Shown: piece by piece, positions 61,701 through 64,000 of the stretch
Layout: every line of letters begins with the position of its first letter
How positions within the stretch are numbered: the first letter of the stretch is position 1
Assembly (NCBI RefSeq): GCF_037392515.1
Contig: NC_090287.1
Coordinates: forward strand, 7,423,501-7,487,500
Direction of reading: 5' to 3'
Length of the DNA: 64,000 bases
Origin: Haliotis asinina
Lineage: Eukaryota; Mollusca; Gastropoda; Lepetellida; Haliotidae
Translations under genes and position numbers: made by a program
The notes under the pieces: generated by a model
What the model saw: only the letters and a program-made list of their open reading frames with translations
Database searches by the model: none
What the model was told of the DNA's origin: nothing

Positions 61701-63440
61701 AATATTCAATAATATATTGAGTAAACAACGCTGAACATTGTGACCCAGTGATAACTATCACTTAGTCAGTGATAACACAAATTACAGAAAACACACTCTC
61801 GTAACAATTTGTTGACATCTTAATCTGGTTTTTTATTTGAAGTAAATACTGATTCTTACTTTTCAGATTTTGTACAAGAAAAGGAGGAACCTGTTTTTGT
61901 TGAGCAGTCTGCCAAAACCGAGTCATCTGTGCAACGTTCTGTTGGTGAGAGAAACATCAACAGTTCAGCTGCTCTTGAATTTGCCAGTCTGATGGATCAG
62001 ATGCTGGACCTGAAGGATTCTGAAGCAGATGGAACAGAGGTAGCTGGGAAGATGCCGGGCGTGTCAGCTGAAGTTACATCAGCAGTGAACACTACACCCA
62101 AAACTCCCACAAAACCTCAGCGCAGGAAGCGACCATCTAGCAGTACCAGTCCTAATAGTACCTTGTCATCGGAATCTCTCATTCAACCAGAGTTTGCTTT
62201 TGATGTCAAGTCACCTGTTAAGATGGAAAATGTTGCACTTGAGGACATCATAGTGCCATCAGCTGTCAAAAGTGTTGCGAGCGCCCCAACAGCCTGGGAT
62301 GATAGAGAGGAAGTAACAGAAGAGGAAATTGTACCAGAGACTGCAAAGAGGGAGATTCATATTGGTAGTGACAATATTCAGTTTTCTCCAAAGGACATAG
62401 AGGTTTCTAGTCCACAAAGACCACCATCTCCTCTAGATGACCTTGAGACATTCAGTCTGAGCATGAGAACAGCTCGAGCAAAGCCTCCTGAAGGAGATCC
62501 TGTGGTTGAAGATTTTATAGAGGCTGTTGTAGCTAAAAGAGATTCTTCTGCTCCTCCACCAAGAATTATTTATGATGAAATTGTGGCTGCAGAGTCATCA
62601 GCAAATTTTTCAGCTCCCAACTTGGATGTGTCTGTGGAAAAGAAGAAAAAAGATAATCAAAAGAAACCTCCAGAGCTGGATGAGGAAATGTTGGAACAAA
62701 TCATTTCCATGAATGCCCAGCCTCCAGGTACATCAGCTCTCAACTGGAGGAATGATAATGACATTCAGACTTTTGAAATTCCTGAAAAGGATCGCCCTAC
62801 CTCTCCCAAGGGAATAGCATATGAAATAAGAGATGATATTATGACTGGTTTGCCCAGGGCTGTTGATCTAAATAAAAGCAATATAGCCAGAACTATGTCC
62901 TATGATCTGAAACTTTCTGATAAGAGAGATGATAAGGGATCCATGCTCAGGGATGATCAAAACAGTACCTCAAGTGAAAGAATAGAATCACTGGATTGGT
63001 CTGGTAAGAGACTTGTGCGTTCTGGCTCATTTACCGACATTCCTCAAAATGCGTCTGCAAGTGACTGGACAGAACAGAACTTGTCTAGTGAAGGATACAT
63101 TAGGATCAAATCTGATGTCTTGGATTCAGATTCAGATTCAGACAAGGTGATAAAGAAAACCACAGATACCTTTACACCTCGCGAGAATCTGACCAATTTG
63201 TCACACATGTCAGATGCCCTGTCACCTCTGACCATCAGAAGTGCTTCTTCACCAGAAACAGCCAATGGACAGAGTCTTCAGTTTACTTCCACAGAACGAA
63301 CAGTGTCAAAGAACAACAACATTGATGGTCTGCCATCTTTGGAGAAAACATATGGAAGTAGCATATCATCTGACAAGAAGGGGAGTTACAGCATTAAACT
63401 GTCCATGGAGGGGAACGAAGATGAGGATGTGGAGTGCTAG
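4591..63440 (+). CDS. Membrane-anchored PDZ protein, AHNAK/periaxin-like PDZ (whole gene, 7 exons)
   Basis: This is a spliced gene: joining 4591-4780, 37643-37780, 49895-49950, 55498-55620, 59887-60031, 60998-61498 and 61867-63440 gives one uninterrupted frame of 908 codons plus stop. Every junction is GT-AG and the phases match (1,1,0,0,1,1). In order the protein shows a signal peptide (1 to about 24), a stub of about 8 residues, a transmembrane helix (about 32-59, followed by WRR), a linker, a PDZ domain (about 170-253) with a GLGF carboxylate-binding loop at 185-188, and a long tail rich in Ser, Pro, Asp and Glu. The PDZ second half (GDHIKSVTISFE, YEDALTILSYA, PYPVKVSL) resembles the AHNAK/periaxin PDZ class, which in vertebrates scaffolds plasma-membrane and cytoskeletal complexes. 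Role by inference: submembrane scaffold, N-terminus outside and PDZ in the cytosol. The exact orthologue is not recognised. Extra or alternative exons in the long introns cannot be excluded. Confidence 0.8.
6565..6692 (-). mobile_element. SINE family A, diverged
   Basis: The + strand reads 'accatccagtgattaac', 'gccagtctgaccacac', 'ccattagttgcc' and 'ggttgctgaaggcc' in the order expected for family A in reverse. Confidence 0.6.
6735..6875 (+). mobile_element. SINE family B, diverged
   Basis: The copy shows 'aaggtggctcaagcatttg', 'tttcccacatgggtacaatg' and 'gctgtaatattgctggaat', followed by a decayed 'caactcact' tail. It lies directly after a family A copy in the opposite orientation. Confidence 0.65.
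7709..7935 (+). mobile_element. SINE family A, sense copy abutting the 30-bp array
   Basis: The copy runs from 'atgaaggtctggggtagaat' through 'aggccttcagcaaccca', 'tcggttcccagctgg' and 'gattatttacagactgcc' to 'gctggaatattgctgaatg' and 'aaactcactcactcac'. The head carries a few internal deletions. The first about 40 codons of the long open frame starting at 7818 are simply this element translated. Confidence 0.85.
7960..10571. repeat. 30-bp minisatellite, about 87 copies
   Basis: The unit consists of 'attactacatgtctctgtc' followed by 'tattcaggag' and a final c. Variable bases are concentrated at 'actac/actcc' and at 'gga-gc/gga-ac/aaa-c/caa-c/gga-tg'. Shorter units lacking 'tctc' (26 bp) or 'tac' (27 bp) occur after 9300. 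Because 30 is a multiple of three and the unit has no stop in any + frame or in one - frame, it produces open frames of up to 965 codons. These start inside a SINE, and the frame switches at the 26-bp units. I do not consider them genes. Confidence 0.95.
11868..11960 (+). mobile_element. SINE family B head, strongly decayed
   Basis: The remnants 'gatagccaattggttaaac' and 'ttggttacaatgtgtgaagc' match the head and middle of family B. The tail is absent. Confidence 0.4.
13105..13262 (+). mobile_element. SINE family B, diverged
   Basis: The copy carries 'ggatggtctagtggttaagg', 'ggtttcagttcccagtgtg' and 'tatgtgtgaagcccc', then a decayed tail 'cataaaacccaatcacttcc'. Confidence 0.6.
15764..15804. 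repeat. Perfect inverted repeat, 15-bp arms
   Basis: ATCAGAGACCATATA (15764-15778) and its exact reverse complement (15790-15804) are separated by 11 nt. A second hairpin follows at 15964-15990: CATGAACCCA, 7 nt, TGGGTTCATG. No known element is recognised. Confidence 0.8.
16300..16440. mobile_element. Possible interspersed repeat of the 'GGGCCCC...GCGCTAAGA' type
   Basis: The stretch 'ctgggccccattcc', 'gtagcgctaagacaatggt' and 'cctgtttcaaaaac' resembles a repeat common in mollusc genomes. This is recalled, not tested, and there is no second copy in the window to compare. Confidence 0.25.
18110..18352 (+). mobile_element. tRNA-like SINE with class II (Ser/Leu-type) head, flanked by repeats
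   Basis: From about 18145 the sequence 'gtggtggctgagcgggcta' resembles the D arm of a long-variable-arm tRNA. 'gcgggttcgaatcccgc' near 18210 is an intact T arm and B box. The acceptor stem pairs poorly and the anticodon arm does not fold, so this is not a functional tRNA gene. A 14-bp direct repeat CATATGTCTTATGC (18110-18123 and 18339-18352) fits a target-site duplication. Inverted repeats of about 22 bp (18120-18141 and 18287-18308, one mismatch) lie just inside it. Confidence 0.65.
18876..19025 (-). mobile_element. SINE family A, old copy
   Basis: The + strand words 'ctcagcaatactgaagg', 'caaacaatccagtgattgat' and 'cagagtctgaccatctcg' follow family A in reverse. Confidence 0.5.
21487..21655 (+). 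mobile_element. SINE family A, 5'-truncated
   Basis: The copy begins around 'tccatggtttgtcccatg', continues through 'atcagttcccagttgtgcag' and 'ttgattatttacagactgcc', and ends in 'ataaaactaaactcactcac' with extra ACTC units. Confidence 0.85.
22848..22960 (+). repeat. ACTC/ATCC microsatellite, probably a SINE family A tail
   Basis: ACTC units with CCACCC interruptions occupy about 22903-22957. The sequence before them ('ggtttgtctggctatagt', 'tcattatttacatgca') weakly matches the end of family A, so this looks like an expanded tail. Confidence 0.5.
23494..23762 (+). mobile_element. SINE family A, nearly full length
   Basis: All parts are recognisable: 'cccatgaatgtctgggttag', 'agcaacccatgctttt', 'ggatcggatggtcagagttg', 'catcgtctcccaactgcg', 'ctggattgtttggtccagat', and a decayed tail 'gctgagtgtggtgtagcacc' followed by ACTC units. 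Confidence 0.8.
24430..24900. repeat. C-rich, strand-asymmetric minisatellite
   Basis: Degenerate units of about 30-40 bp are built from 'cacacctgtagtctcctacc', 'ccaaaccccaccac' and 'acaccaaccccac'. G is almost absent from the + strand. The minus strand carries runs of GGGG and GGG. Confidence 0.9.
24938..25092 (+). mobile_element. SINE family B
   Basis: The copy carries 'ggggtagccttgtggttaaa', 'acataggtacaatttgtgaa', 'gatattgctggaatattgc' and an ACTC tail. The B box is decayed ('ccaggtattattcc'). Confidence 0.75.
25600..26070 (+). repeat. Degenerate array of ATGGC-type motifs
   Basis: The phrase 'tttcaacatggctgctcag' with 'tctttggacatt' recurs in varied form at about 25605, 25631, 25691, 25801, 25878, 25936 and 26052. 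Spacing is irregular, roughly 25-110 bp. The core CAACATGGCTGC matches the published YY1 consensus (AANATGGCNGC). A 154-codon frame across it is repeat-derived. Confidence 0.7.
26929..27073 (+). mobile_element. SINE family B
   Basis: The head is clear: 'gtggtggcctagtggttaaa', 'ggcccaggtttgatttccc' and 'acatgggtacaatgtgttaa'. The tail is decayed and ends in 'gcactcactcat'. Confidence 0.8.
27099..27262 (+). mobile_element. SINE family B, well-preserved boxes
   Basis: The B box 'gcctgggttcgattcccc' is intact. The tail 'gctggaatattgttaaaagc' then 'ggtgtaaaaccgaactcac' is well kept. It lies 25 bp after another family B copy in the same orientation. Confidence 0.85.
27620..28470. repeat. 47-bp minisatellite split by a SINE
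   Basis: 'agggtaaatatggtatcaat' recurs every 47 bp (for example 27857 and 27904), followed by 'ggctagtgatgttggagggt' and 'acacact'. The array is regular from about 27850, is interrupted at 28132-28327 by an antisense family B SINE, and resumes to about 28470. The interruption therefore post-dates array expansion. Confidence 0.9.
28132..28327 (-). mobile_element. SINE family B with long GAGT tail, inserted in the 47-bp array
   Basis: On the + strand about 14 GAGT units (28134-28187) come first, then the reversed tail and middle ('cacacattgtacccatgtgg'), B box ('ggaatcaaacccaggtc') and A box ('ttaaccactaagctgtcc'). The ACTC tail is the longest in the window. Confidence 0.85.
29011..29293 (-). 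mobile_element. SINE family A, full length with 13-bp target-site duplication
   Basis: TAAGATATACTTA flanks the element exactly (29011-29023 and 29281-29293). The element itself is 29024-29280 (257 bp). In sense orientation it starts 'tccgtgaaggtccgggtag' and ends 'ggcgtaaaacaaaactcac' plus ACTC. The perfect duplication and intact GC-rich sites mark it as the youngest insertion seen here. Confidence 0.92.
30253..30365 (-). mobile_element. SINE family A 3' part with GAT/GGT microsatellite
   Basis: 'gatgatgatgatgatggtga' is followed by 'tgagttttgttttatgccgc', 'agcaatattccagctatatg' and 'ggtctgtaaataatcgaatc', the reversed 3' half of family A, cut off after 'tggact'. Confidence 0.75.
31730..31855. 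repeat. Short degenerate repeat of 'gataatcaattac'
   Basis: The word 'ataatca(a/g)ttac' occurs about five times at 20-35-bp spacing in AT-rich intron. No function is evident. Confidence 0.5.
33284..33535 (+). mobile_element. Interspersed repeat C, copy 1
   Basis: This stretch matches 44335-44610 in reverse complement. Shared words include 'gataaccaaagctgcctgt' (one change), 'actagaaggtt', 'gggtacccatt', 'aggcaattttgaacaa', 'ttgcctaagttgag' and 'gactgaagtc'. The class is unknown; no terminal repeats or tRNA boxes are visible. Confidence 0.75.
34590..34614. repeat. CACAT pentanucleotide microsatellite
   Basis: About five CACAT/ATCAC units in tandem. Confidence 0.85.
35070..35265. repeat. 98-bp tandem duplication
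   Basis: 'ctagagaacatgtttactgt' starts at 35070 and again at 35168. The two copies differ at very few positions (tttaggg/cttatgg), so the duplication is recent. Confidence 0.9.
35790..35993. repeat. 39-bp minisatellite, 5 copies
   Basis: 'aagcttttagtaaaacaaca' recurs every 39 bp with 'tatggaggaacacctacat' between. The minus-strand 13-residue repeat (TKSLCRCSS) is a by-product of the multiple-of-three unit. Confidence 0.9.
37643..37780 (+). CDS. Exon 2: cytosolic linker
   Basis: Exon 2 encodes residues 64-109. It is preceded by a pyrimidine tract and TTTTTCAG, and ends at CTG|GTAAGT. It opens with a basic juxtamembrane stretch (KSGPKKTRK) and continues with an acidic, proline-containing stretch (SEDRASPEHDG, NPAFNDNQPD). 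NPAF looks like a short linear motif of the NPxF/Y kind used by endocytic or PTB adaptors, but that reading is only suggestive. Both ends are phase 1, so the exon could be skipped without breaking the frame. Confidence 0.8.
40887..40918. repeat. CA microsatellite
   Basis: A run of about 12 CA units with small interruptions. Confidence 0.9.
40925..41135 (+). mobile_element. tRNA-derived SINE with a conserved central domain
   Basis: The tRNA-like head 'tgatctagtgctttgagcg' and 'cacaagtttcatccccagc' is followed by 'actggtggactcagaatcag', 'tatgatgtgtctgagtggga' and 'cagtgagcttgcactataaa'. The last part is a central domain I recall from many mollusc SINEs (of the Meta or Snail kind; the exact domain is not certain). 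Confidence 0.55.
41227..41299. repeat. CCTCA pentanucleotide microsatellite
   Basis: About 14 uninterrupted CACCT units, followed by a mixed CA/CATG-rich stretch to about 41,370. The lack of interruptions predicts length polymorphism. Confidence 0.95.
42805..43560. repeat. 34-bp minisatellite with higher-order repeat
   Basis: 'gttgcctacagtcactggtg' plus 'gttgacagatagtg' is the unit, with about 21 copies. A block of nine to ten units is itself duplicated: 'ccggtggtttacagatagtg' at 42922 and 43241 starts two nearly identical series (offset 319 bp). Each ends in 'cctacagttaca(t/c)gttac'. Confidence 0.92.
44335..44610 (-). mobile_element. Interspersed repeat C, copy 2 (inverted)
   Basis: Reverse complement of the element at 33284-33535, with the same order of conserved words. 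The copies look roughly three-quarters identical by eye. Together they bracket exon 2. Confidence 0.75.
44739..44880 (+). mobile_element. SINE family B, head truncated
   Basis: The A-box side is missing. 'cactgaagacccaggttcaa', 'gtgggaagcccatctccag', 'ttattgctggaatattgcta' and a tail 'taaactcattcact' are present. Confidence 0.7.
46663..46805 (-). mobile_element. SINE family B, diverged
   Basis: The + strand 'gagtttagtgttgggctgcc', 'agcaatattccagcatcatc', 'attgtgcccatatggagaat' and 'tgaatcttggtttcagcatg' follow family B in reverse. Confidence 0.65.
47950..48530. repeat. 60-bp minisatellite, about 10 copies
   Basis: The unit is 'ggtgtacatggttgatagct', 'aagggatataactggtcaca', 'tacctggttggtacctatgg'. 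Units of about 50 bp ('ggttgaaaactggctgagag') dominate the 3' end. Open frames on both strands here are repeat-derived. Confidence 0.92.
48670..48825 (+). mobile_element. SINE family B, well-preserved head
   Basis: The head has 'tttgcatagtggttaagccg', 'ttgcttgtcacgctgaag' and 'acccgggtttgattcctcac'. The middle has 'caatgtgtgaagcccatttc'. The tail ends at 'ggaatattgctaaaagcaga' without ACTC. Confidence 0.8.
48966..49111 (-). mobile_element. SINE family B, old copy
   Basis: The + strand reads 'gagtgaggtttatagtcag', 'tattccaacagtatcacaat', 'cttcacacattgtaaccatt' and 'cctaaccacagggctatc', which is family B in reverse. Confidence 0.6.
49895..49950 (+). CDS. Exon 3: 56-bp micro-exon
   Basis: Exon 3 encodes residues 110-128 (GFGGYVQCGEYAPNTDRNK, with the first codon shared). 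The acceptor is CTTTTTCCAG and the donor AAG|GTGAGT, both strong. The length of 56 bp changes phase from 1 to 0, so skipping it would shift the frame. The only supports are splice-site quality and frame continuity, which fit well. The two Tyr residues in acidic or polar context could be phosphorylation sites. Confidence 0.7.
50030..50760. repeat. Degenerate array with tRNA A-box-like unit
   Basis: The core 'gatttagtctagtggttata' with 'aagtatcactgagaaggat' recurs at about 39-60-bp spacing, at least a dozen times with many changes; two neighbouring units near 50,342 and 50,381 are nearly identical. 'tagtctagtggtta' is close to the A-box part of SINE family B. Confidence 0.7.
51567..51813 (-). 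mobile_element. SINE family A with imperfect target duplication
   Basis: After GAGT units come 'ttacgccgcactcagcaata', 'gtctgtaaataattgagtct', 'cccgttagttgcctcttacg', 'gggttgctgaaggcctattc' and 'ccttcatgggt'. TGTTAGGGAGTGA (51567) and TGTTAGGTAGTGA (51801) flank it (12 of 13 match). There is an internal deletion relative to 29024-29280. Confidence 0.8.
51870..52250. repeat. G-rich minisatellite (GGTGGxxxGTGGTACA type)
   Basis: Degenerate units of 'aggtggaaagtggtaca' and 'agtgggtacaggtggga' repeat throughout. The + strand has almost no C apart from single 'ca' steps, and GGTGG/GGG runs are dense. Confidence 0.9.
54110..54870. repeat. Tandem repeat of about 173 bp, 4 units
   Basis: Matching words begin at 54181, 54352, 54525 and 54699 ('cataactcaaaaactgttc' and variants), giving periods of 171-174 bp. 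Each unit also carries 'ttgtttacagatttggg' and the perfect palindrome TTTCCATGGAAA or a one-base variant. I recall this unit as widespread in mollusc genomes. Confidence 0.85.
54893..54959 (+). mobile_element. SINE family B, 3' tail only
   Basis: The fragment reads 'gaaattgctaaaagaggtg' then 'taaaacagtactcactcact'. Confidence 0.6.
55498..55620 (+). CDS. Exon 4: linker before the PDZ domain
   Basis: This symmetric phase 0-0 exon encodes residues 129-169 (41 codons). The acceptor is TTTTAATTCCAG and the donor ATG|GTAAGC. The sequence contains KDDKRKTW and an amphipathic stretch LPELLQRHG followed by SCGSLDDNYL. No domain is recognised. Because it is symmetric it could be an optional cassette. 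Confidence 0.75.
55621..59886 (+). other. Intron 4 (4.3 kb)
   Basis: The intron runs from GTAAGCATGT to GATGATGCAG and is AT-rich. Apart from one decayed family B SINE I see no features. Frames at 57946-58215 and 58382-58929 overlap on several phases, have no recognised domain and sit in AT-rich sequence, so I do not call them genes. Confidence 0.7.
56891..57000 (+). mobile_element. SINE family B, strongly decayed
   Basis: The remnants are 'gctagtttaggggttaaag', 'caattcctcacttggg' and 'gatgcaatattgctcaaat'. Confidence 0.45.
59887..60031 (+). CDS. Exon 5: first half of the PDZ domain
   Basis: Exon 5 encodes residues 170-217 plus one base of codon 218. It covers PDZ strands A-C: the stretch DPEVISVWLQ, the carboxylate-binding loop IGLGFNI (184-190), and the DGIFVSHV strand, followed by RGPA, the usual start of the first PDZ helix. 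The base composition is clearly richer in C and G than the surrounding intron, as expected for coding sequence. The acceptor is GATGATGCAG (weak tract) and the donor GTTG|GTATGT. Confidence 0.85.
60032..60997 (+). other. Intron 5 (966 bp)
   Basis: The intron splits the PDZ domain after the glycine codon's first base (GTATGT to CTACAG). It contains a 9-bp tandem repeat (60241-60281) and nothing else recognisable. Confidence 0.85.
60241..60281. repeat. 9-bp tandem repeat AAGCACATC, 4.5 copies
   Basis: The units are perfect, so this is likely a young or length-variable minisatellite. Confidence 0.95.
60998..61498 (+). CDS. Exon 6: second half of the PDZ and start of the tail
   Basis: Exon 6 encodes residues 218-384. 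It completes the PDZ domain (GDHIKSVTISFE, YEDALTILSYA, YPVKVSLMKE), with the AHNAK/periaxin-type 'F-E-x-x-x-Y-E-D-A' segment. The tail then begins. Visible are 14-3-3-like or basophilic kinase motifs RSQSLD (277-282) and KRTLSE (296-301), a charged region around 303-330 that may be helical, and LDFPDIGIPNF at 374-384, which recalls the hydrophobic-proline repeats of AHNAK tails. The acceptor is CCTTTCTACAG and the donor TTTG|GTAAGG. Confidence 0.85.
61499..61866 (+). other. Intron 6 (368 bp)
   Basis: The intron runs from GTAAGG to ACTTTTCAG. Reading through from exon 6 meets a stop at about 61567, so retention would truncate the protein just after the PDZ and early tail. Confidence 0.85.
61867..63440 (+). 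CDS. Exon 7: long low-complexity C-terminal tail and stop
   Basis: This 1,574-bp final exon encodes residues 385-908 and ends in VEC and TAG at 63438-63440. The tail is rich in Ser, Pro, Asp and Glu and probably disordered. Landmarks: a basic cluster RRKRP at 470-474 followed by Ser-rich sequence, a predicted amphipathic segment EEMLEQIISM (657-666), and an acidic Ser/Asp repeat DSDSDSDK (804-811) of the CK2-site type. The last residues do not form a canonical class I-III PDZ ligand, so self-docking of the tail into its own PDZ domain is not evident. No other domain is recognised. Confidence 0.9.
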
Positions 63441-64000
63441 AGCGTTGAGTGCCAGAAGGGAGAGTGGACCTCTCTGTAAACAGAGTCACTAAGCCAAAGA
63501 TGCCCAATGGCCATTGAAGGGTGTGTCATGCTCAGGTGATGTCATGCAGGTACTGTAGGACTTCAGTGCACATTTAGCATTACGTAGGCTCAGGATTCCA
63601 AGGTCAGGAATAAGTACAACTGCATGACTAGTAGGGATTGGTTGGCGTTTCGGATCAGGTAATGATAGTATTCAGGAGTGATGTCAAAAGTCTAGCATGT
63701 GTGATACTCTCATGACTACTACGCTAAGGTTAACGGTTTCATCTGTAATGGGATGACGTAGCTGGTTCCATATCATAAAGCAGGTCATGATTCAAGCATA
63801 TTCTGGTATCAGATGGCCCAAGTTGGGCTGTTTAGTGGAAATGACCCAAGCTTATTCCAAAATGACATGACCCAGGCTGGATCATTTTCAGGCCTAAACT
63901 TAATCTAAAATGAGATGGCCCAAAATGAGTATTTATGGGTAGGATGAAATCTGTGTGATATAGTGACAATGATGAAGTCTTTCCACATGGCAATACCTAT
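63441..64000 (+). other. 3' UTR, start
   Basis: Sequence downstream of the stop codon has no open frame of note and no AATAAA or ATTAAA before the window ends, so the transcript probably continues beyond it. Around 63,810-63,920 the words 'gatggccca' and 'atgaccca' recur several times with 'aaaatga' spacers, a weak degenerate repeat. Confidence 0.6.

Overview
This is a window of animal nuclear genome, most likely a marine gastropod close to abalone (Haliotis). The case rests on AT-rich sequence with long introns and GT-AG splice sites, and on dozens of short interspersed repeats ending in ACTC microsatellite tails, which I recognise as the typical abalone repeat background. The species call is inference. 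No prokaryotic, viral or organellar gene was found.

One protein-coding gene spans nearly the whole window on the + strand (ATG at 4591, stop at 63440). I assembled it from seven exons whose splice phases all agree: 4591-4780, 37643-37780, 49895-49950, 55498-55620, 59887-60031, 60998-61498 and 61867-63440. The predicted protein has 908 residues: a signal peptide, an ectodomain of only about 8 residues, one transmembrane helix (about 32-59), a basic and acidic linker, one PDZ domain (about 170-253) whose second half resembles the AHNAK/periaxin class, and a long Ser/Pro/acidic tail that looks disordered. It is probably a membrane-anchored submembrane scaffold. The membrane anchor is encoded by an exon 33 kb upstream of the next one.

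Region by region: 1-4200 is upstream sequence with a 68-bp minisatellite (842-2312) and old SINEs. 4200-4780 holds the putative promoter, 5' UTR and exon 1. 4781-37642 is intron 1, with a 2.6-kb 30-bp minisatellite (7960-10571), a C-rich array, an array of ATGGC-type motifs, a 47-bp array and most of the SINEs. 37781-49894 is intron 2, with 34-bp and 60-bp arrays. 49951-55497 is intron 3, with a degenerate tRNA-box-like array, a G-rich array and a 173-bp tandem repeat. Exons 4-7 and the start of the 3' UTR fill the remainder.

Two SINE families recur. Family A is about 260 bp and its head source is uncertain. Family B is about 150 bp with a tRNA-like head. They share nearly the same 3' tail and ACTC end, which suggests mobilisation by one LINE. 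I take the sense strand of each element to be the one ending in ACTC. Almost all other open frames are short and unsupported. The very long frames at 7.8-10.7 kb are products of a repeat unit whose length is a multiple of three.
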